13,054 nucleotides of DNA from NCBI GenBank assembly GCA_965651695.1, contig CBFGTI010000156.1:1-13054 (forward strand), in the 5' to 3' direction. Within the stretch, counting starts at the first letter, position 1; each line of letters opens with the position of its first letter. The notes beneath the pieces were generated by a model. The model searched no databases. It saw only the letters and a list, made by a program, of their open reading frames with translations, and was not told the origin of the DNA. Below are positions 1 to 7,224 of this stretch, piece after piece. The position numbers and the translations under genes were made by a program. This DNA comes from Imperialibacter sp965651695 (GTDB lineage Bacteria > Bacteroidota > Bacteroidia > Cytophagales > Cyclobacteriaceae).

Positions 1-42
1 GCGGCTTTAAAATCGGCGCTGGAATTGGCGCAAACTATATGA
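1..42 (+). CDS. trpE: Anthranilate synthase component I, C-terminal end (partial)
   Basis: Only the last 13 codons are present. They read AALKSALELAQTI and then TGA, open in frame from base 1. The helical, alanine/leucine-rich tail fits the end of TrpE-type chorismate-utilising enzymes. The stop overlaps the trpG start as ATGA, a translational-coupling arrangement expected for the two subunits of anthranilate synthase. The identity rests mostly on position directly before trpG, because the piece is too short to identify by itself. Confidence 0.7.
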   Translation, partial: AALKSALELAQTI

Positions 43-614
43 AAATACTGGTGTTGGATAATTACGACTCTTTTACCTATAACCTGGTGCACATTCTTGT
101 TGAGTTGGGCTATAGTAACAGTACGGATGTTTTCAGAAACGATAAGATTAGCCTGGATGCGGTCGGAAACTACGATAAAGTCCTGTTGTCGCCAGGCCCC
201 GGCCTGCCAAAAGATGCCGGCATAATGCCTCAGCTGTTGCAAAGGTATGCGCCTTCAAAAAGCATTCTGGGCGTTTGTTTGGGGCATCAGGCCATTGGCG
301 AGGCATTTGGTGGCGAGCTGTTTAACCTGCCGGTGGTGCTGCATGGCGTGGCAAACTCCACCTACCGCACTACTGTAGCCGATGCACTTTTCGATGAGAT
401 TCCGCAAAATTTTAAAGTATGCCGCTACCACAGCTGGTCGGTGGTGGATAGCAGCTTGCCCGAAGCACTGCTCGTTACCTCCCGCGACGCTGAGGGCAAC
501 ATCATGTCGATGCGGCATCGCGATTTCAATGTGAGGGGCGTGCAGTTTCACCCGGAGTCGATCCTCACCGAACATGGTAAGCAAATGATGAACAACTGGT
601 TAACAAAATGCTAG
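39..614 (+). CDS. trpG: Anthranilate synthase component II (glutamine amidotransferase)
   Basis: Class I glutamine amidotransferase subunit. It releases ammonia from glutamine and passes it to TrpE, which converts chorismate to anthranilate in the cytoplasm. The 191 residues match the usual length of a stand-alone TrpG. Visible landmarks are the N-terminal LDNYDSFTYNLVH, the oxyanion segment SPGPGLP (51-57), the nucleophile elbow GVCLGHQ with Cys80, and the catalytic His171/Glu173 in QFHPESILTEHG. The start overlaps the trpE stop (ATGA) and trpD begins 3 bp after its stop, so it sits inside the operon. A PabA-like double role in folate synthesis is possible in this family, but its place in the trp operon argues for TrpG first. 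Confidence 0.97.
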   Translation: MKILVLDNYDSFTYNLVHILVELGYSNSTDVFRNDKISLDAVGNYDKVLLSPGPGLPKDAGIMPQLLQRYAPSKSILGVCLGHQAIGEAFGGELFNLPVVLHGVANSTYRTTVADALFDEIPQNFKVCRYHSWSVVDSSLPEALLVTSRDAEGNIMSMRHRDFNVRGVQFHPESILTEHGKQMMNNWLTKC

Positions 615-617
615 GCA

Positions 618-1631
618 ATGAAAGAGGTACTGAACGAACTTTTTGAATACAAATCGCTCACCAAGCAAAGAGCCCGCGAAGTGCTGGTGAATCTGGCCCA
701 GGGCAAATACAACCAGTCGCAGGTGGCGGCCTTTCTCACCGTGTTTATGATGCGCAGCATTACGGTGGAAGAGCTCGAGGGCTTCAGAGATGCCATGCTC
801 GAGCTGTGCATTCCGCTCGAGCTCGACCGGTTTGATGCCATAGACCTTTGCGGAACCGGCGGCGACGGCAAAGACACCTTCAACATCTCCACGCTCTCTT
901 CTTTTGTGGTGGCAGGTGCCGGCCAAAATGTGGCCAAGCACGGAAACAACGGCGTGTCGTCCATCTGTGGGTCGTCGAACCTGCTGGCGTATTTTGGCTA
1001 CGAGTTTACCAGCGATAAAGACAAAATAGAGAAAAGCATAGCCGAAAACGGCATCTGCTTTTTGCACGCCCCGCTTTTTCACCCTGCCATGAAAAACGTG
1101 GCGCCCATCCGGAAAGACCTTGGCGTGAAAACCTTCTTTAACATGCTGGGGCCCATGGTAAACCCGTCGTTTCCGAAAAAGCAGCTGGTGGGCGTTTTCA
1201 GCCTCGAACTGGCCCGTTTGTATGGCTACCTGTACCAGCGGTGGGGCAAACATTTTGTGATTTTGCACTCGCTCGACGGCTACGACGAGATATCGCTTAC
1301 CGGCGGGTTTAAAATGATAACCAACGACGGCGAAAAGGTGCTCTACCCAGGCGACCTGGGCCTTTCGGAGGTAAAGCCTGAAGAACTGAAGGGGGGAGAA
1401 ACCATTGAAGAATCGGCGCGCATTTTCCTGAAAGTGATTAAGAACGAAGGCTCCCGGGCGCAAACGGAGGCAGTTTTGGCCAACGCCGGAGTTGCGTTGT
1501 TTGTGGGAAAGAAATTATCGTCTGTTCGGGAGGGAGTGGAAATGGCCAAAGAATCTCTTGAGTCGGGCCGGGCTTTCGAAACATTCAGAAACTTGGTGGG
1601 GGAATCGAAAATATCTGTAAGTATTTCATAA
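618..1631 (+). CDS. trpD: Anthranilate phosphoribosyltransferase
   Basis: Transfers the phosphoribosyl group of PRPP to anthranilate, the second step of tryptophan synthesis. The 337 residues are full length for a stand-alone enzyme not fused to TrpG. A helical N-terminal domain (about 1-65) is followed by the nucleoside phosphoribosyltransferase fold. The PRPP loop GTGGD is at 79-83, followed by NIST (89-92) and KHGN (107-110), which contribute to PRPP and anthranilate binding. The residue after KHGN is Asn rather than the Arg found in many enzymes; such variation is expected and does not suggest loss of function. The gene starts 3 bp after trpG and ends 10 bp before trpC. Confidence 0.97.
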   Translation: MKEVLNELFEYKSLTKQRAREVLVNLAQGKYNQSQVAAFLTVFMMRSITVEELEGFRDAMLELCIPLELDRFDAIDLCGTGGDGKDTFNISTLSSFVVAGAGQNVAKHGNNGVSSICGSSNLLAYFGYEFTSDKDKIEKSIAENGICFLHAPLFHPAMKNVAPIRKDLGVKTFFNMLGPMVNPSFPKKQLVGVFSLELARLYGYLYQRWGKHFVILHSLDGYDEISLTGGFKMITNDGEKVLYPGDLGLSEVKPEELKGGETIEESARIFLKVIKNEGSRAQTEAVLANAGVALFVGKKLSSVREGVEMAKESLESGRAFETFRNLVGESKISVSIS

Positions 1632-1641
1632 TTTTGGAAGA

Positions 1642-2460
1642 ATGGAAAATATTCTGGACAAAATCCTGGCGGTAAAAAAGCAGGAAGTGGAGCAGAGAAA
1701 GGAGCTATTTCCAGTAAAGTTGCTGGAGCAGAGTATTTACTTTCCCACGCAAGTGGTATCCATGAAGCGCTACCTGCGCCGGCCGGATAAGTCGGGCATC
1801 ATAGCTGAAATTAAAAGGAAGTCGCCATCCAAAGGTGTGATTAATCCGAGCGTTTCTGTTGAGAGAGTGTCGATCGGCTACATGCAGGCTGGAGCAAGCG
1901 GCCTTTCCATCCTCACCGACGCAGAATTTTTCGGGGGCAAAAATGAAGACCTCACCGTTGCCCGCAATTACAACTTCTGCCCCATTTTGCGCAAAGATTT
2001 TATTATCGACGAGTACCAGGTGCTGGAGGCAAAATCCATCGGCGCCGACTTAATCCTGCTGATAGCAGCGGCCCTGGAGCCAAAGCGGCTGCGGGTTTTG
2101 GCGCAGTTTGCCAAATCGCTGGGCCTCGAAGTGCTAATGGAAGTGCACAACGAGGAAGAGCTTTTAAAGAATCTCCATCCTGAGCTGGACATTGTGGGGG
2201 TAAACAACAGAGACCTGAAACGGTTTGTAACTGATATCAACATAAGCAGGGAGCTTTCCCGCAAAATACCCGACGACTATCTGAAAATCTCCGAAAGTGG
2301 AATTCACGATCCGGCCGTGATGCTGGACCTGAAGGATTATGGCTTCGAAGGATTTTTGATAGGCGAGCAGTTTATGAAGGAAAGCAGACCTGAGGTGGCA
2401 GCCCGGCATTTTATTGAGCGGTTTCGCCACCTGGAAGCAAGTAAAACACTAACAGCTTAA
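1642..2460 (+). CDS. trpC: Indole-3-glycerol phosphate synthase
   Basis: Cytoplasmic (beta/alpha)8-barrel enzyme that closes the indole ring, converting CdRP to indole-3-glycerol phosphate with loss of CO2 and water. The 272 residues match a monofunctional TrpC. Landmarks are AEIKRKSPSKG, with Glu56 and the catalytic Lys58; LSILTD followed by FFGG; PILRKDF, with the second catalytic Lys118; GVNNRDL (186-192); and the phosphate-binding SESG (217-220). A GGAAG stretch just upstream of the ATG is one of the few Shine-Dalgarno-like sequences in the window. The stop overlaps the next start as TAATG. TrpF is a separate gene here, not fused to TrpC as in enterobacteria. Confidence 0.97.
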   Translation: MENILDKILAVKKQEVEQRKELFPVKLLEQSIYFPTQVVSMKRYLRRPDKSGIIAEIKRKSPSKGVINPSVSVERVSIGYMQAGASGLSILTDAEFFGGKNEDLTVARNYNFCPILRKDFIIDEYQVLEAKSIGADLILLIAAALEPKRLRVLAQFAKSLGLEVLMEVHNEEELLKNLHPELDIVGVNNRDLKRFVTDINISRELSRKIPDDYLKISESGIHDPAVMLDLKDYGFEGFLIGEQFMKESRPEVAARHFIERFRHLEASKTLTA

Positions 2461-3119
2461 TGCATATGGAAAAACGTTTACAGCTCAAAGTTTGTGGGAT
2501 GAAATATCCGGCCAACATTTCTCAGATGAAGGAAGTGGCGCCGGAATACATCGGGATGATCTTTTTTTCAAAATCACCCCGGTTTGTGGGAGGGGAGCTT
2601 CTTTTTACGGGCTCGAGTATTTTTCCGGAGGGCGCAAAAAAGGTTGGCGTTTTCGTAAATGCTCCCATTTGGGAGGTAATTAACGTGGTAGATGAGTACA
2701 AGCTGGAGCATGTGCAGCTTCATGGCGACGAGTTTCCGCAGTATTGCGCTGAGTTGCGAAAACGGGGACTGAAAGTGATAAAAGCGATTCAGGTGAGTAA
2801 CTCGATGGACCTAAAAAAAGCGGAAGCCTTTGAAGGGTACGTGGATTACCTTCTTTTCGATACCAAAACGCCGAATTACGGTGGCTCGGGCGAAAAATTC
2901 GACTGGACGCTTTTGAGCTCATACAAGGGCTCGCTGCCCTTTTTCTTGAGCGGAGGGGTAGACCTCGACGACCTTGATACTATAGAAAAGCTGGATTTGC
3001 CCCTGCTATACGGAATCGACGTGAACAGCAAGTTTGAAACTGCCCCGGGCATGAAAGACATAGAGAAGCTGAAAATGCTGAAAAAGAGAATGGGCAAGGC
3101 AAAAAAACAAGTGATCTGA
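2460..3119 (+). CDS. trpF: Phosphoribosylanthranilate isomerase
   Basis: Catalyses the Amadori rearrangement of phosphoribosylanthranilate to CdRP, the step before TrpC. The 219 residues form one (beta/alpha)8 barrel. Seen in order: KVCGM with the catalytic-base Cys12, FFSKSPRFV (35-43), VGVFVN (62-67), VQLHGDE (85-91), LLFDTKTPNYGGSG with the acid Asp134, LSGGV, and GIDVNSKFE near the C-terminus (phosphate site and canonical end). The chosen ATG shares its A with the trpC stop (TAATG). A second ATG two codons later (2466) would also work and cannot be excluded. The stop overlaps trpB as TGATG. Confidence 0.97.
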   Translation: MHMEKRLQLKVCGMKYPANISQMKEVAPEYIGMIFFSKSPRFVGGELLFTGSSIFPEGAKKVGVFVNAPIWEVINVVDEYKLEHVQLHGDEFPQYCAELRKRGLKVIKAIQVSNSMDLKKAEAFEGYVDYLLFDTKTPNYGGSGEKFDWTLLSSYKGSLPFFLSGGVDLDDLDTIEKLDLPLLYGIDVNSKFETAPGMKDIEKLKMLKKRMGKAKKQVI

Positions 3120-4315
3120 TGGAGCAAACGGCTTCTAAATATACGGTGAACGAGCAGGGGTATTACGGCAAGTTCGGCGGTGCTTTTATCCCTGAAATGC
3201 TCTACCCCAACGTAGAGGAACTTAAAACACGCTACCTTGAAATCATTTACAATCCCGAATTTCAGGAGGCCTTTCACCAGTTGCTGAAGGACTACGTGGG
3301 CAGACCAACTCCGCTATACTTCGCCAACCGGCTTTCGGAAAAATACGGTGCCAAAATCTACCTGAAACGGGAAGATCTCTGCCACACAGGTGCCCACAAG
3401 GTGAACAATACCATTGGCCAGATTTTGCTGGCGCAGCGGCTGGGAAAACGCAAAATAATTGCCGAAACCGGCGCCGGCCAGCATGGGGTGGCCACTGCCA
3501 CCGTGTGTGCGCTCATGGGCATGGAGTGCATTGTGTACATGGGCGAGGTAGACATGGCCAGGCAGCGGCCCAACGTGGAGCGCATGCGGATACTTGGCGC
3601 CGAGGTGCGGCCCGCCACCTCGGGTAGCAAAACTTTGAAAGATGCCACCAACGAGGCCATGCGTCACTGGATCAACCACCCCGACGAGTCTCACTACATC
3701 ATAGGCAGCGTGGTTGGGCCACATCCTTACCCCGACATGGTGGCCAGGTTTCAGTCGGTAATAAGTGAGGAGATAAGGGAGCAGCTGCTGCTGAAGGAAG
3801 GCACCGAAACGCCCACCTACGTGGTGGCCTGCGTGGGTGGCGGAAGTAATGCCGCGGGGGCCTTTTACCACTACATCGACGACGAAAACGTGAAGCTGGT
3901 AGCTGCAGAGGCGGCCGGCCACGGAATTGCCTCCGGAAAATCTGCAGCCACCACCGCTTTAGGAAGAGATGGCGTGCTGCATGGTAGCCGTACGTTGCTT
4001 ATGCAGACCGACGACGGACAGGTGGTAGAGCCACACTCCATTTCTGCGGGACTGGACTACCCCGGCATTGGCCCGCTGCATGCCCATTTGTTCGATAGCA
4101 AAAGAGCACTTTTTTTGAGCGCTACCGACGAGGAGGCCATGCAGGCAGGCGTTGAGCTGAGCCGGCTGGAGGGCATAATTCCCGCCATCGAATCGGCACA
4201 TGCGCTTTCTGTTCTCAGGCAGCTGAAGTTTTCTGCTTCCGATATTGTAGTGGTCAATCTTTCCGGCAGGGGCGATAAAGACCTCGATACGTACATTAAA
4301 TGGGGGGGATACTGA
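3119..4315 (+). CDS. trpB: Tryptophan synthase beta chain
   Basis: PLP enzyme that joins indole, channelled from TrpA, with serine to give tryptophan. At 398 residues it matches the TrpB1 class that pairs with TrpA. The PLP lysine is Lys94 in HTGAHKVNN. The catalytic Glu116 is in ETGAGQHG, the PLP phosphate is held by GGGSNA (240-245), and the C-terminal LSGRGDKD is intact. The N-terminal GYYGKFGGAFIPE is also typical. Translation is probably coupled to trpF through the TGATG overlap. Its partner trpA does not follow directly: 180 bp of repeat-bearing sequence lie between them, which is unusual for two subunits of one complex. Confidence 0.98.
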   Translation: MEQTASKYTVNEQGYYGKFGGAFIPEMLYPNVEELKTRYLEIIYNPEFQEAFHQLLKDYVGRPTPLYFANRLSEKYGAKIYLKREDLCHTGAHKVNNTIGQILLAQRLGKRKIIAETGAGQHGVATATVCALMGMECIVYMGEVDMARQRPNVERMRILGAEVRPATSGSKTLKDATNEAMRHWINHPDESHYIIGSVVGPHPYPDMVARFQSVISEEIREQLLLKEGTETPTYVVACVGGGSNAAGAFYHYIDDENVKLVAAEAAGHGIASGKSAATTALGRDGVLHGSRTLLMQTDDGQVVEPHSISAGLDYPGIGPLHAHLFDSKRALFLSATDEEAMQAGVELSRLEGIIPAIESAHALSVLRQLKFSASDIVVVNLSGRGDKDLDTYIKWGGY

Positions 4316-4320
4316 TTCAG

Positions 4321-4362
4321 TCCATAGTCGATGGTCGATAGTCCATAGTTGATGGTCGATGG
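4321..4362 (+). repeat. Six tandem 7-bp repeats (heptamers) after trpB
   Basis: Six adjacent heptamers follow the trpB stop by five bases and fit the consensus T[CT][CG]AT[AG]G with no slip in register. They also form two 21-bp units (4321-4341 and 4342-4362) that differ at two positions. No open reading frame is needed to explain them. An antisense frame runs through them but looks like read-through of the repeat. Their function is unknown; from the sequence alone they resemble a heptanucleotide short tandem repeat. Confidence 0.85.
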
Positions 4363-4452
4363 CACTTCAGGGGCGGGGCAATAAAAGCAGATTCGAACTT
4401 ATTTAAAGGATTATTTTAGATGCGCTTGCCCTGGATACCCGGGAGGCTATAA

Positions 4453-4473
4453 TCGATAGTTTGTAATCCATAG
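4453..4473 (+). repeat. Second, degenerate heptamer cluster before trpA
   Basis: TCGATAG (4453-4459) and TCCATAG (4467-4473) are exact copies of heptamers in the cluster at 4321-4362. They are separated by one decayed 7-bp unit (4460-4466), so the heptad spacing is kept. The cluster ends 22 bp before the trpA start. The sequence between the two clusters (4363-4452) shows no gene, no clear promoter and no convincing hairpin. Confidence 0.6.
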
Positions 4474-4495
4474 TTGCTGAGCGAAAATTTTTCAA

Positions 4496-5296
4496 ATGAA
4501 CGATTCAATTACACATACCAACCGGATAGATGCTCTTTTTGCTGAAAAAGGAGAGGATATACTGTCGATGTACTTTACGGCTGGCTACCCCGGCCTGCAC
4601 GATACCCGCCGCATCATGAAAGCTTTGCAGCAGGGCGGTGCCGATATTATTGAGGTGGGCATTCCCTTCTCCGACCCGGTGGCTGATGGCCCCACCATTC
4701 AGAAGAGCAACCAGCGGGCGCTGGAAAACGGCATGTCGATGAAGCTGCTGTTTGAGCAGTTGGAAGGCATGCGGTCCGAAATCGACATCCCGGTGTTGCT
4801 GATGGGCTACTTTAACCCGGTGCTGCAGTACGGCCTTGAGCGGTTTTGTGCCCGGTGCCAGGCCGTGGGTGTTGATGGACTGATTCTACCCGACTTGCCG
4901 GTGTACGAATACAGGGAGTTCTATAAAGAGGTTTTCCAGAAGTACGGGCTTCACAATATTTACCTCATTACCCCACAAACCTCCGAAGAGCGCATTCGCG
5001 AAATTGACCACAATACTGAAGGGTTTATTTACATGGTTTCTTCCGCAAGTACCACGGGCGCAAAAACCGCCGTTACTGATAAACAGGAAGCCTATTTTTC
5101 GAGGATCCAGCAGATGAACCTTAAAAACCCCCGACTAATAGGATTTGGCATTTCCAACCACGAAACCTTCCGGCGTGCCTGCCGCTATGCCAGCGGAGCC
5201 ATCATCGGTAGTGCTTTCATAGATGTGCTCGAAAGGTCGACCGACATCGAAGCGGATGTGGTTGCATTTGTGAAGGAAGTGAAATCCAGCGACTAG
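4496..5296 (+). CDS. trpA: Tryptophan synthase alpha chain
   Basis: Cleaves indole-3-glycerol phosphate to indole and glyceraldehyde 3-phosphate, and passes indole through the tunnel to TrpB. The 266 residues are standard length. Seen: YFTAGYPGLHDT near the N-terminus, then IIEVGIPFSDPVADGPTIQ with the catalytic Glu53 and Asp64 at the same 11-residue spacing as in well-studied TrpA. VSSASTTGAK (phosphate loop) and GFGISNHE follow later. No Shine-Dalgarno sequence is visible; the start sits in TTTTCAAATGA, a context shared with aroF. The gap from trpB means it may be translated independently, and possibly also transcribed from its own start. Confidence 0.97.
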   Translation: MNDSITHTNRIDALFAEKGEDILSMYFTAGYPGLHDTRRIMKALQQGGADIIEVGIPFSDPVADGPTIQKSNQRALENGMSMKLLFEQLEGMRSEIDIPVLLMGYFNPVLQYGLERFCARCQAVGVDGLILPDLPVYEYREFYKEVFQKYGLHNIYLITPQTSEERIREIDHNTEGFIYMVSSASTTGAKTAVTDKQEAYFSRIQQMNLKNPRLIGFGISNHETFRRACRYASGAIIGSAFIDVLERSTDIEADVVAFVKEVKSSD

Positions 5297-5346
5297 AACA
5301 CCGCCTCATCCCGATAATAGTTAACCAATAACAATTAACTTTTCAA

Positions 5347-6369
5347 ATGATAATTCAACTCGATCCGCATATTACCGATTCAGCCAAGGCAAAAATCTTC
5401 GACGCCATTACCACGCTCAAATACAAATTTACCGAGGTAAAAACCCAGGCGGGCGACTACCTCGTGTGTATTGGCAAGCAGACTGTCGATATCAGGAGAA
5501 TCGGATTTCTGCCGGGCATAGTCGACATCCACCGGGTGTCGGATGAATACAAGCTGGTTTCGCGGAAATGGAAGGTGAGACCGACGCAGATCGGCCTGGG
5601 CGATGGTGTGACCATCGGGGAAGGCAACTTCGCTATTATGGCCGGCCCCTGCAGTATAGAAGGCGAGGAAAACGTGAGGCAAACCATTCAGCATTTGAAG
5701 GAAAACGGTGTCGGTCTTATGAGAGGAGGCGTGTTTAAGCCGCGTAGCTCACCGTACTCTTTTCGGGGTATGGGAATAGACGGGCTAAAGATGTGGCACG
5801 ACATAGCCCGGCAGGAGGGGATAAAGATTGTGACAGAGGTAATGCAGGTGTCGCAGATCGAAGAGATGTACCCGTATGTGGATGTGTTCCAGGTCGGCGC
5901 CCGAAACACCCAAAACTTCAACTTGCTCGATGAGCTGGGGAAAGTGGATAAGGCCGTGATGATCAAACGGGGTATATCTGGCACCATCGAAGAACTGCTG
6001 TACTCGGCCGAGTATGTGTTTTCAGGCGGTAACGAAAAGCTTATCCTTTGCGAAAGAGGCATCAGAACCTACGAAAAGGCGAGCCGCAATACGCTCGATC
6101 TTAATGCCATCCCTATTCTGAAAGAGAAAACACATTTGCCAGTTGTTGTGGATCCTTCGCACGGCATCGGTATCAGAGATTATGTGGACAGCATGTCGCT
6201 GGCGGGCATTATGGCCGGAGCCGACGGCATTATCTTCGAGATTCACCCGACCCCCGAAAAAGCGGCAAGCGACGGACAGCAAACTTTGGACTTCCACCAG
6301 TCGGCGCAGCTCATCTCGAAAATGAAGAGGACTTTCGACTTGAGGAAGGAGTTTGAGCTGGCGGGGTAA
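5347..6369 (+). CDS. aroF: DAHP synthase (type I beta, with N-terminal ferredoxin-like domain)
   Basis: Condenses phosphoenolpyruvate with erythrose 4-phosphate to give DAHP, the entry step of the shikimate pathway. The C-terminal part (about 90-340) is the KDO8P-synthase-like barrel: MAGPCSIEGEENV, GVFKPRSSPYSFRG, VFQVGARNTQNF, MIKRGISGT, VVDPSHGIG. The expected metal ligands are visible as Cys102, His272, Glu298 and Asp309. Residues 1-70 look like the small ferredoxin-like regulatory domain known from the Thermotoga-type enzyme, where it mediates feedback inhibition by aromatic amino acids. Which amino acid acts here cannot be read from the sequence. It follows trpA by 50 bp. That gap holds a 6-bp inverted repeat (5319-5324 and 5335-5340) and a weak promoter-like TAACTTTT (5336-5343). 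Confidence 0.95.
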   Translation: MIIQLDPHITDSAKAKIFDAITTLKYKFTEVKTQAGDYLVCIGKQTVDIRRIGFLPGIVDIHRVSDEYKLVSRKWKVRPTQIGLGDGVTIGEGNFAIMAGPCSIEGEENVRQTIQHLKENGVGLMRGGVFKPRSSPYSFRGMGIDGLKMWHDIARQEGIKIVTEVMQVSQIEEMYPYVDVFQVGARNTQNFNLLDELGKVDKAVMIKRGISGTIEELLYSAEYVFSGGNEKLILCERGIRTYEKASRNTLDLNAIPILKEKTHLPVVVDPSHGIGIRDYVDSMSLAGIMAGADGIIFEIHPTPEKAASDGQQTLDFHQSAQLISKMKRTFDLRKEFELAG

Positions 6370-6376
6370 TTTTCAA

Positions 6377-6397
6377 CTAGGGCCTAGCCCTCAGGGC
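6377..6397. terminator. Possible terminator between convergent aroF and higA
   Basis: Two small, mutually exclusive hairpins overlap here: AGGGC/GCCCT (6379-6391, 3-nt loop) and GCCC/GGGC (6387-6397, 3-nt loop). They lie in the 48-bp gap between the aroF stop and the end of the convergent higA gene, where transcription from both sides should stop. No T-run follows on either strand, so this is weak evidence, based mainly on location. Confidence 0.25.
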
Positions 6398-6417
6398 CGT
6401 CTACACGATTGTTCTCG

Positions 6418-6711
6418 CTATCCGATTGTTAGGTTAACTCGTTTTCCCAGACCAATCTCCATGAGTTTGTAAAGAGTCGAAAGTTGGATATCGCTTCGAC
6501 CGTTCTCAATCCTGGAGATAAAGCTCTTTTTTGTCCCTGTTCGTTCGGCAAGTTGTTCCTGCGTCATTTTAGCCTCTTTCCGGGCTTCCCGAATAATCTC
6601 ACCAATTGCAAATGCCTTTGCTTTAATCTCAAAGTTTGCTCTTTCTGCCGTTCCGATAGGCCCGTACCGTCGGTCAAGATGTTCATCAAATGATGTCAAA
6701 TGCTCTTTCAT
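6418..6711 (-). CDS. higA: HigA-type antitoxin, Xre-family DNA-binding protein
   Basis: A 97-residue helix-turn-helix protein and the likely antitoxin for the toxin gene directly upstream. Residues about 36-90 form an HTH_3/Xre domain, with the core AKMTQEQLAERTGTKKSF followed by ISRIENGRSDIQLSTL. The first 30 or so residues are charged and lack the HTH pattern; in such antitoxins this part commonly contacts the toxin. Its start overlaps the toxin stop by 4 bp (ATGA), so the two are probably made together. By family knowledge it should neutralise the toxin and repress the shared promoter. The toxin-first order is the HigBA layout. A generic Xre regulator is the alternative, but the linked toxin makes this unlikely. 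Confidence 0.9.
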   Translation of the reverse strand: MKEHLTSFDEHLDRRYGPIGTAERANFEIKAKAFAIGEIIREARKEAKMTQEQLAERTGTKKSFISRIENGRSDIQLSTLYKLMEIGLGKRVNLTIG

Positions 6712-7058
6712 TTTGATCTGCGCTTAAGTTCAAAGTACTCATCCTTAATTCTCAAAGCCTTCTCTATTTCTTTTTTAGGTGTCTTTTGTGATTTTTTCTG
6801 AAATCCATTGAAAAGAACGACCAGGTTCCCTTCATCAAAACAGCAGAAAATTCTATAGATGTTGCTTTGATACTCAATCCGAATCTCGAACAAACCGTCA
6901 GTTCCTTCCATGTATTGAAAGAATTTTCGGGGTATTCGTTCGGCTATTCGTACAAGGAACAGCACTTGGTCGATCTTGTCCTTTAACTTGTCGTTCAGAG
7001 GTTCGAAAAAGTCTCTGAAGTAAGTCTTGAAGAACACAAGTTGCCGTTGTTGCTCCAT
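6708..7058 (-). CDS. higB: HigB-type toxin (RelE/ParE superfamily, Gp49-like)
   Basis: A 116-residue protein of the phage-derived Gp49-like/HigB family. Typical members are ribosome-dependent mRNA endonucleases that stop translation. The diagnostic core is DGLFEIRIEYQSNIYRIF (54-71), then CCFDEGNLVVLFNGF and the basic KKSQKTPKKEIEKA (88-101), the usual C-terminal signature. It is first in a two-gene operon and overlaps higA by 4 bp. The start at 7058 gives the expected length and lies 4 nt downstream of a good promoter-like element. It looks intact. Activity is inferred from the family; no residue was tested. Confidence 0.9.
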   Translation of the reverse strand: MEQQRQLVFFKTYFRDFFEPLNDKLKDKIDQVLFLVRIAERIPRKFFQYMEGTDGLFEIRIEYQSNIYRIFCCFDEGNLVVLFNGFQKKSQKTPKKEIEKALRIKDEYFELKRRSK

Positions 7059-7062
7059 ACGG

Positions 7063-7070
7063 CAAAGTTA
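7063..7070 (-). promoter_or_regulatory. Candidate Bacteroidota-type promoter -7 box for higBA
   Basis: Read on the minus strand, these bases are TAACTTTG, a full match to the Bacteroidota -7 consensus TAnnTTTG. A T-rich stretch about 20 bp further upstream could serve as the weaker -33 element. The box ends only 4 nt before the higB ATG, so transcription would begin at or very near the start codon and the mRNA would be nearly leaderless. An HpaI-type palindrome GTTAAC (7067-7072) overlaps the box and could be part of an operator. Confidence 0.5.
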
Positions 7071-7224
7071 ACTAATAATGGAACACTAAAACGAATTTAG
7101 CGACAATAACCTTTCTTACTGCCGTAGCCCGACAAAATTTAAATTTATAACAGGTAGACGAATTTCATGACCGGGAGTGGGACCATACAGCAAACGGGTA
7201 CAGGAAGCGATATAGCCGGCGTTT

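Noticed and set aside
600..1463. A 287-codon antisense frame across trpD
   Set aside because: trpD is intact with all its motifs on the plus strand. The antisense product resembles no family and is a codon-bias shadow.
4057..4365. An antisense frame starting in the heptamer array and entering trpB
   Set aside because: Its N-terminus (STINYGLSTIDYGL) is just the translated 7-bp repeat, and the rest is a shadow of trpB.
4321..4473. CRISPR array or transcription terminator in the trpB-trpA gap
   Set aside because: Units are contiguous heptamers without spacers. No stable stem followed by a T-run is present.
4440..4475. Internal promoter before trpA
   Set aside because: The closest match, TAGTTTG, is one base short of TAnnTTTG and has no convincing -33 partner; it also overlaps the repeat units.
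7071..7224. A further small gene or RNA between higB and fic
   Set aside because: Only an AT-rich palindrome (7135-7146) and no frame, start context or stable fold worth naming were seen.
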